Below are positions 6,146 to 10,656 of a stretch of DNA of 10,656 nucleotides, one piece after another. Location: NCBI GenBank assembly GCA_903898855.1, contig CAIUHB010000020.1, positions 1-10,656 of the forward strand, given 5' to 3'. The notes below the pieces were generated by a model that did no database searches, was not told where the DNA came from, and saw only the letters and a program-made list of their open reading frames with translations. The position numbers were made by a program, and so were the translations under genes. Numbering within the stretch: the stretch's first letter is position 1; every line of letters begins with the position of its first letter. The DNA comes from an uncultured Actinomycetes bacterium. Its GTDB lineage: Bacteria > Actinomycetota > Actinomycetes > Nanopelagicales > Nanopelagicaceae.

Positions 6146-7188
6146 AAAATGTAATAGTTATTGGCGCCGGCCTTGCCGGCCTGAGTGCTGCACGAGAATT
6201 AACTTCAGCCGGTGTAAAGGTGACCGTTTTGGAGAGCGGATCTACTGCTGGAGGCAGAGTTACCTCCGATCACATTGATGGATATATCTGCGATCGTGGT
6301 TTTCAAGTTATCAATGCTCGATATCCTCATGTAAAAGCAACTGGGTTAATTGAAAAGTTAGATTTTCAATATATAAATCCGAATTTTCGATTGGTGAGCA
6401 ATTCGATCTCCAAGACTTTCGGCCGAAACCACCCATTGGCTGCATTAACTAGTTCGCCATCAACTACAAAGACAGCACTTGATGAATTTTTCACTGGTGT
6501 GTATTTGGCAAAGCCATCAGAGGTAAGTAAGTCAGTTCGGCGGGAGATCTTTCGCTCATTCCCATTTGGAAAACCAGGTGTGCCAGCTGGGGGAGTAGGC
6601 GAATTCTCAAACGCCTTGGCAGAGAATCTAGATATTCGCTACCAACATTCAGTGGAGAAGGTGCGGGGAAGAAAAGTGCAGGGCCCATGGGGCGAGCTGG
6701 AGGCAGATGCGGTAATCGTGGCAACAACTGCTGCGAGAGCAAATTCCATCCTTGGACTCTATATGCCGCAACAAATGCACCAGTCAACAACTTGGTATCA
6801 CTCGACTACTTCGCAATTAACAAACGCCGAGCTACTTGCTGTCCCTGCAAATTCAGGAATTGTTAACTCTGTAGTTATATCTCAGCTCTCGTCGAAGTAT
6901 GCCCCAGCTGGAAAAAATTTAATCGCAACCACAACTTTGAATAGCATTTCTGAATCCAGCATTAAATCTGAGATTGCCAGACTATTTGGCGCACATGGCT
7001 CTGAATTGGTAAGTCGGCATGAGATCAAAGAGTCGCTTCCGGTAATGACACCGGGTTCAAAACGTCCAATTTACAGAGCTTCAGAATGTGTTGTGCTTGC
7101 AGGAGATTATCTGGAGATACCTTCACAAGAAGGTGCAATGCGCAGCGGAGTGAAAGCGGCGAAACTTACTCTGCAATCAATGCGTTAA
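6142..7188 (+). CDS. FAD-dependent oxidoreductase (amine oxidase/protoporphyrinogen oxidase/phytoene desaturase-like)
   Basis: The 348-residue flavoprotein has an N-terminal Rossmann dinucleotide fold: VIVIGAGLAGLSAAREL (4-20), an acidic residue E31 at the end of strand two for the adenosine ribose, and AGGRV (36-40), typical of the NAD(P)-binding-like amine oxidase clan. The C-terminal FAD motif VVLAGDYLE...QEGAMRSG (317-337) contacts the flavin. GFQVINARYP (53-62) is reminiscent of the phytoene desaturase/PPOX-like group. It is shorter than classical PPOX or desaturases (450-500 aa) because the middle substrate domain is reduced; no membrane segment is visible. GGGGAG (6131-6136) is a good ribosome binding site 5 nt before the ATG. 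The ATGA overlap with the 50-codon ORF suggests co-transcription. The 3' end overlaps the convergent TIGR01777 gene by 23 bp. The substrate cannot be deduced from the sequence. Confidence 0.88.
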   Translation: MKNVIVIGAGLAGLSAARELTSAGVKVTVLESGSTAGGRVTSDHIDGYICDRGFQVINARYPHVKATGLIEKLDFQYINPNFRLVSNSISKTFGRNHPLAALTSSPSTTKTALDEFFTGVYLAKPSEVSKSVRREIFRSFPFGKPGVPAGGVGEFSNALAENLDIRYQHSVEKVRGRKVQGPWGELEADAVIVATTAARANSILGLYMPQQMHQSTTWYHSTTSQLTNAELLAVPANSGIVNSVVISQLSSKYAPAGKNLIATTTLNSISESSIKSEIARLFGAHGSELVSRHEIKESLPVMTPGSKRPIYRASECVVLAGDYLEIPSQEGAMRSGVKAAKLTLQSMR

Positions 7189-8065
7189 GCGCGCCAACGA
7201 TGTGTGGGTAATCGAACTCAAATCCATCTTCGGAAAGTACTTGTGGCAGAACTTTCTTGGAGCCAAGAATTTCAGTGGAGAATCCACCAAGCGCGAGCTT
7301 GAGTGCGAAAGCTGGTGCTGGAAATAGTGCCGGGCGATGCATCGCGCGTGCTAGTGCTGCGGTGAAATCTAGATTGGTTACAGGATTTGGTGAGGTGAGG
7401 TTTACTGCGCCCGAGATATTGGACTCCAGCAGATGGCAGACAGCGCGGATATGATCATGCAAAGTGATCCAGGACCACCACTGATTTCCAGAACCGAGTT
7501 TTCCGCCGAGTCCTAATTTAAAGAGTGGCAGCATTCGACCGAGTGCGCCTCCGGTGGGATCTAGAACTAAGCCAGTGCGAAGCTTTACGGTGCGAACGCC
7601 GTCAACGGCATCTGCGGCGCCTTCCCACTCACGACATACAGTCGCAAGAAAATCATCTCCTGCGCGATCGCTCTCAACAACCGCACGATTGCCGGTCTCG
7701 CCGTACCATCCAATTGCGCTAGCCGATATAAAGGTTGCGGGCTTTAGTTCATTGACGGCTGCAGCAATAGCAGTAGTGCCGAGAAGTCTGGAGTTGAGAA
7801 TTTCACTCTTATATTTCTTTGTCCAACGATGGTCACCAACGCCGGCGCCGGCAAGGTGAATCACTGCATCGACTCCACGAAGTGGCTCTAGATCAACGGT
7901 TCCCGCGATGGGATTCCAGAGAACTTCATCTGGCGTAATAGGTGCACGACGGACGAGTCGCTGAACTGTATGACCTTCGGAACGAAGGTGGCCGATTAGC
8001 GCGCCACCAATAAGTCCAGATGCGCCAGTAATGGCGATCCGTTGCGGAGGTAACTTGTTCTTCAT
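7166..8065 (-). CDS. TIGR01777 family oxidoreductase (SDR39U1/YfcH-like NAD(P)-dependent epimerase)
   Basis: A 299-residue extended-SDR protein. The nucleotide-binding motif TGASGLIGGAL is at 13-23. VIHLAGAGVGDHRW (68-81) is the family-specific strand-four segment, SASAIGWYGETG (114-125) is the active-site region with Tyr121, and a C-terminal DUF1731 region (about 250-297, PAFALKLALGGFSTEIL...SEDGFEFDYP) completes the TIGR01777 architecture. The substrate is unknown for this family; in other bacteria it is often annotated as a cell-division-inhibitor-like epimerase on weak grounds. It starts 9 bp after the E2 stop with no clear ribosome binding site, so translation probably depends on coupling to sucB. 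In Actinobacteria the gene is recurrently found near lipB/lipA and the E2 gene. It ends inside the last codons of the convergent oxidoreductase. Confidence 0.92.
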   Translation of the reverse strand: MKNKLPPQRIAITGASGLIGGALIGHLRSEGHTVQRLVRRAPITPDEVLWNPIAGTVDLEPLRGVDAVIHLAGAGVGDHRWTKKYKSEILNSRLLGTTAIAAAVNELKPATFISASAIGWYGETGNRAVVESDRAGDDFLATVCREWEGAADAVDGVRTVKLRTGLVLDPTGGALGRMLPLFKLGLGGKLGSGNQWWSWITLHDHIRAVCHLLESNISGAVNLTSPNPVTNLDFTAALARAMHRPALFPAPAFALKLALGGFSTEILGSKKVLPQVLSEDGFEFDYPHIVGALNALIAE

Positions 8066-8074
8066 ATCTGAAGT

Positions 8075-9790
8075 TTAGAGACCTAGATCTGATTCAAAGC
8101 GGCCTTCTTCAAGGCGATCTTTTAGGGTGACTAGGAATCGAGCCGCATCTGCGCCATCAACAATTCGGTGGTCATAAGACAAGGCTAGGTAAACCATGGA
8201 ACGAACAGCAATTGTCTCGCCGCCATCAGCCCCCTTCATGACAACTGGACGCTTAACTACTGCGCCAAGTCCAAGAATTGCAACCTGTGGTTGGTTGATG
8301 ATTGGCGTATCAAAGAGCGCACCGCGGCTTCCGGTGTTGGTCAATGTAAATGTTCCACCACCAAGCTCATCTGGTGAGATCTTGTTGTCGCGAGTGCGCG
8401 CAGCAACATCTGCAATCTTGCGAGCGACGCCACCAATATTGAGATCTCCGGCATCCTTGATAACAGGAACGAGTAATCCGCGCTCGGTATCGACTGCAAT
8501 ACCCAAGTGTTCTGCACCATGATAAGTAATCATGTCGCCTTCGATTGAGGAGTTAAGAACTGGATGTTGCTTGAGTGCCTCACATGTTGCGACGGCAAAG
8601 AATGGCAAGAAGGAGAGCTTGACGCCTTCGCGTGCTTCAAATGAGGCCTTCGCCTTATCGCGCAAACGAGCAATCTTTGTTACATCCACTTCCACAACAG
8701 TGGTGAGTTGTGCTGAGACTTGAAGCGACTCGACCATGCGCGAGGCGATGACCTTGCGTAGGCGACTCATCTGAACCTGAGTTCCACGAAGCGGTGAGAC
8801 TGCAACTGGTGCTTTTGGTGCACTTGCGGAAGCTTGCGCATCCGGAGCCGAAGCGCTTTGAGCTGGGCGAATCGCTGCAGCTAAAACATCTTCCTTGCGA
8901 ATACGTCCGCCAATACCGGTACCCGTTACGCGGGCGAGATCAACGCCATTATCTGAAGCGAGTTTGCGAACAATCGGAGTGACGTATGCATCTGCTGGTT
9001 GGCTAGAAATTGGTTGCGGTGCAACTGGAGCAACAGGTGTAGCAACTGGAGCTGCTACTGGTGCAGGTGCAGGAGCGGCAGCAACTGGTGCAGGTGCAGG
9101 TGTTGGAATAGGAGCAGCTACGGGTGCAGGAGTTGCGGCAACTGGAGCTGGAGCAGAACCACCTGCAACGCCAATTGTTGCTAAGCGCGCGCCAACTGGC
9201 ACGGTTGAATCAACAGCGACATCAATCGATGTGATTACTCCGGAGACAGGCGAAGGGATTTCGGTATCAACTTTGTCAGTGGAAACTTCGAGTAGCGGCT
9301 CATCGACATTGACGCTATCGCCAACGTTCTTAAGCCAACGAGTAACAGTTCCTTCAGTAACGCTCTCACCAAGTGCTGGCATTGTGACAAATGTTCCGGC
9401 GCCGGTTGGCGCTGCAGATGGAGCTGCAGCAACTGGTGCTGGGGTTGCAGCTACTGGAGCTGGCGCTGCAACAGGTGCAGGTGCAGCGACCACAGGAGCT
9501 GGTGTTTCTGCAACAACAGGAGCTTGAGCAGCTGGAGTCGATGGGGCGGCTGCGCCATCAGCGATGATTGCCAGCTCTGCGCCGACTGGAACAGTTGAAT
9601 CAACAGCAACAACTATTTTTTGGAGAGTTCCGGATACTGGTGATGGAATCTCAGTATCTACTTTGTCAGTGGAAACTTCGAGAAGTGGTTCATCGACGTT
9701 GACGTGATCGCCCTCTGCCTTTAGCCAACGAGTAACAGTGCCTTCAGTAACGCTCTCACCGAGAGCTGGCATGGTGACGGAAAATGTCAT
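8075..9790 (-). CDS. sucB: Dihydrolipoamide acyltransferase E2 of 2-oxoacid dehydrogenase, two lipoyl domains (SucB/DlaT type)
   Basis: The core subunit of a 2-oxoacid dehydrogenase complex moves acyl groups on lipoyl-lysine to CoA. The 571 residues contain lipoyl domain 1 (2-78, Lys43 in TDKVDT), an Ala/Pro/Val-rich linker (80-130), lipoyl domain 2 (132-208, Lys173), a second A/P linker (212-265), the E3/E1-binding domain (268-305, [16 protein letters not shown]...[10 protein letters not shown]), a short linker, and the catalytic domain (335-571) with SYDHRIVDG (538-546), where His541 and Asp545 are catalytic. AGGAG lies 6 nt before the ATG, in the 12-bp gap after lpd. Actinobacterial annotation calls this protein SucB. 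In mycobacteria and corynebacteria the orthologue (DlaT/AceF) acts in pyruvate dehydrogenase because the 2-oxoglutarate E2 is fused to E1 (established knowledge). Acyl specificity is therefore not settled here. Confidence 0.95.
   Translation of the reverse strand: MTFSVTMPALGESVTEGTVTRWLKAEGDHVNVDEPLLEVSTDKVDTEIPSPVSGTLQKIVVAVDSTVPVGAELAIIADGAAAPSTPAAQAPVVAETPAPVVAAPAPVAAPAPVAATPAPVAAAPSAAPTGAGTFVTMPALGESVTEGTVTRWLKNVGDSVNVDEPLLEVSTDKVDTEIPSPVSGVITSIDVAVDSTVPVGARLATIGVAGGSAPAPVAATPAPVAAPIPTPAPAPVAAAPAPAPVAAPVATPVAPVAPQPISSQPADAYVTPIVRKLASDNGVDLARVTGTGIGGRIRKEDVLAAAIRPAQSASAPDAQASASAPKAPVAVSPLRGTQVQMSRLRKVIASRMVESLQVSAQLTTVVEVDVTKIARLRDKAKASFEAREGVKLSFLPFFAVATCEALKQHPVLNSSIEGDMITYHGAEHLGIAVDTERGLLVPVIKDAGDLNIGGVARKIADVAARTRDNKISPDELGGGTFTLTNTGSRGALFDTPIINQPQVAILGLGAVVKRPVVMKGADGGETIAVRSMVYLALSYDHRIVDGADAARFLVTLKDRLEEGRFESDLGL
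9167..9787 (-). repeat. Tandem duplication of the lipoyl domain with Ala/Pro linkers
   Basis: The two lipoyl domain copies (9557-9787 and 9167-9397) are offset by exactly 390 bp (130 codons). They share identical protein runs, including [18 protein letters not shown] and [19 protein letters not shown], and an identical DNA block of about 23 bp (9270-9292 and 9660-9682). Between and after them lie linkers built of repeated PAPVAA units (9401-9553 and 8996-9157). Confidence 0.9.
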
Positions 9791-9796
9791 TTTCTT

Positions 9797-9801
9797 CTCC
9801 T
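9797..9801 (-). promoter_or_regulatory. Ribosome binding site of sucB
   Basis: AGGAG on the minus strand, 6 nt before the ATG at 9790 and starting one base after the lpd stop codon. The whole 12-bp lpd-sucB gap is taken up by this site and its spacer, so the two genes are one operon. Confidence 0.8.
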
Positions 9802-9802
9802 G

Positions 9803-10656
9803 TTATCCGTGTGCGTGTAGTGGCTTGCCGGCAAGTGCGAGGTGAGCCTCACCAATTGCTTCGGACATAGTTGGGTGGGCATGAATCAAAGTAGCAACAT
9901 CGGAAGCTTCAGCTTCCCAGTTGAAAATCAATTGTGCTTCAGCAAGTAGTTCACCAACGCGAGCGCCCACCATATGGATTCCAAGGATCGGACCATTCTT
10001 AGCAGCAACAAGCTTTACCGAACCAGCTGTCTTGAGAATATTGGCCTTACCGTTTCCGGCAAGGTCATAGTTGAGTTCAACGACATCATGGCCGCGTTCT
10101 TTTGCTTGTGCGGTAGTCAGACCGACTGATGCAACCTCTGGTTCAGAATAAGTAACACGTGGGACGCCATCGTAATTAATTGGACGTGGGTTTAGCCCTG
10201 CAATTTCTTCGGCAACCAAAATTCCTTCGGCAAAACCTACGTGAGCCAATTGCAAGGTTGGAATCAAGTCGCCAACTGCCCAAATTCCTGGAACGTTGGT
10301 GCGGCACTTCTCATCCACGAGGATATAGCCCCGATCCATCCTGAGACCTTGCTCTTCATAACCAATATTTGCCGAAACCGGACCACGACCGACTGCTACG
10401 AGCAAAACTTCAGCGGTGAAAGTTGAACCATTTTCCAGGGTGACAGTGACGCCATTTGGCCCCTTGGTCATTGAGGCAAACTTTGTGCCGACTTCAAAAT
10501 TAATGCCGCGTTTGCGGAATGCGCGCTCAAGCTGCTTAGAAGAAGATTCATCTTCAAGCGCAACGAGGCGAGGTAGGCCTTCAATAATGGTTACTTCTGC
10601 ACCGAATGATTTCCAGACTGATGCGAATTCGCAACCAATTACTCCACCGCCGAGCA
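9803..10656 (-). CDS. lpdA: Dihydrolipoyl dehydrogenase E3, C-terminal part (partial at right edge)
   Basis: The frame is open from the right edge to TAA at 9803, giving the last 283 codons of a protein usually of about 460 residues. The N-terminal FAD motif and the redox disulfide CxxxxC lie outside the window. Visible parts are the NAD-binding Rossmann motif LGGGVIGCEFASVW (about 10614-10654) followed by VTIIE; the FAD-contact segment PGIWAVGDL after VAVGRGPVSANIG; and the dimer-interface domain with HAHPTMSEAIGEAH, whose His-Glu pair is the catalytic base of Lpd. The protein reoxidises dihydrolipoamide on the E2 lipoyl domains with NAD+. The internal Met at 10471 (SMTKGPNG) is not the start, because the homologous sequence continues upstream of it. 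It is upstream of sucB in the same operon. Confidence 0.95.
   Translation of the reverse strand, partial: LGGGVIGCEFASVWKSFGAEVTIIEGLPRLVALEDESSSKQLERAFRKRGINFEVGTKFASMTKGPNGVTVTLENGSTFTAEVLLVAVGRGPVSANIGYEEQGLRMDRGYILVDEKCRTNVPGIWAVGDLIPTLQLAHVGFAEGILVAEEIAGLNPRPINYDGVPRVTYSEPEVASVGLTTAQAKERGHDVVELNYDLAGNGKANILKTAGSVKLVAAKNGPILGIHMVGARVGELLAEAQLIFNWEAEASDVATLIHAHPTMSEAIGEAHLALAGKPLHAHG

Noticed and set aside
8895..9527. 210-codon plus-strand frame rich in Gly, Ala and Thr
   Set aside because: It is the complement of the Ala/Pro linkers and lipoyl domain of sucB; low-complexity sequence keeps the reverse frame open.
8996..9553. Short repeats resembling a CRISPR or satellite array
   Set aside because: They are codon-level repeats (PAPVAA) of the E2 linkers, irregular in spacing and in frame with sucB.
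9803..10471. Treating Met at 10471 as the start of dihydrolipoyl dehydrogenase
   Set aside because: The same frame continues to the right edge and encodes the conserved NAD-binding motif GGGVIGCEF, so the gene is cut by the window edge.

Overview
The window looks like a piece of an actinobacterial chromosome of moderate GC content. It probably comes from a streamlined aquatic lineage such as Nanopelagicales/acI ('Ca. Planktophila'-like). The lineage is inferred from three things: the gene order glnA / RDD protein / DUF4191 / lipA / lipB / ... / E2 / lpd, which is characteristic of Actinobacteria; short or overlapping gene junctions; and leaderless promoters of the TAnnnT-6 nt-ATG type. No phage, IS element, CRISPR array, tRNA or rRNA is visible.

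Layout from left to right. (1) 1-851 (-) is the N-terminal part of a membrane-anchored or secreted Ser/Thr/Asn/Gly-rich surface protein that runs off the left edge. (2) 890-918 is a rho-independent terminator for glnA (939-2372, -), a type I glutamine synthetase with an adenylylation-site tyrosine. Its upstream region carries an 11-bp-phased series of GlnR-like half-sites. (3) A divergent small RDD membrane protein (2549-2902, +) appears to be expressed from a leaderless promoter and abuts, stop codon to stop codon, the end of the next operon. (4) The lipoate operon runs on the minus strand as lipB -> lipA -> LPLAT/PlsC-like acyltransferase -> DUF4191 membrane protein (5932 down to 2903), with every junction overlapping or abutting. 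(5) A divergent plus-strand unit holds a previously unlisted 50-codon ORF (5993-6145), with its own leaderless-type promoter, overlapping by ATGA an FAD-dependent oxidoreductase (6142-7188). (6) The minus-strand operon lpd (partial, right edge) -> sucB/dlaT-type E2 -> TIGR01777 epimerase ends with a 23-bp convergent overlap with the oxidoreductase.

Functional logic: LipB transfers octanoate to lipoyl domains and LipA inserts the two sulfurs. The E2 encoded nearby has two lipoyl domains with DKV lysines as the substrates, and Lpd reoxidises the dihydrolipoyl arm. The lipoylation enzymes and their main client therefore lie within 5 kb on the same strand, next to nitrogen assimilation by glnA. 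Most of the window is housekeeping. The points that deserve a second look are the 50-aa ORF with its 9-bp repeat, the shared leaderless promoter architecture, the GlnR-like box, and the surface protein at the left edge.
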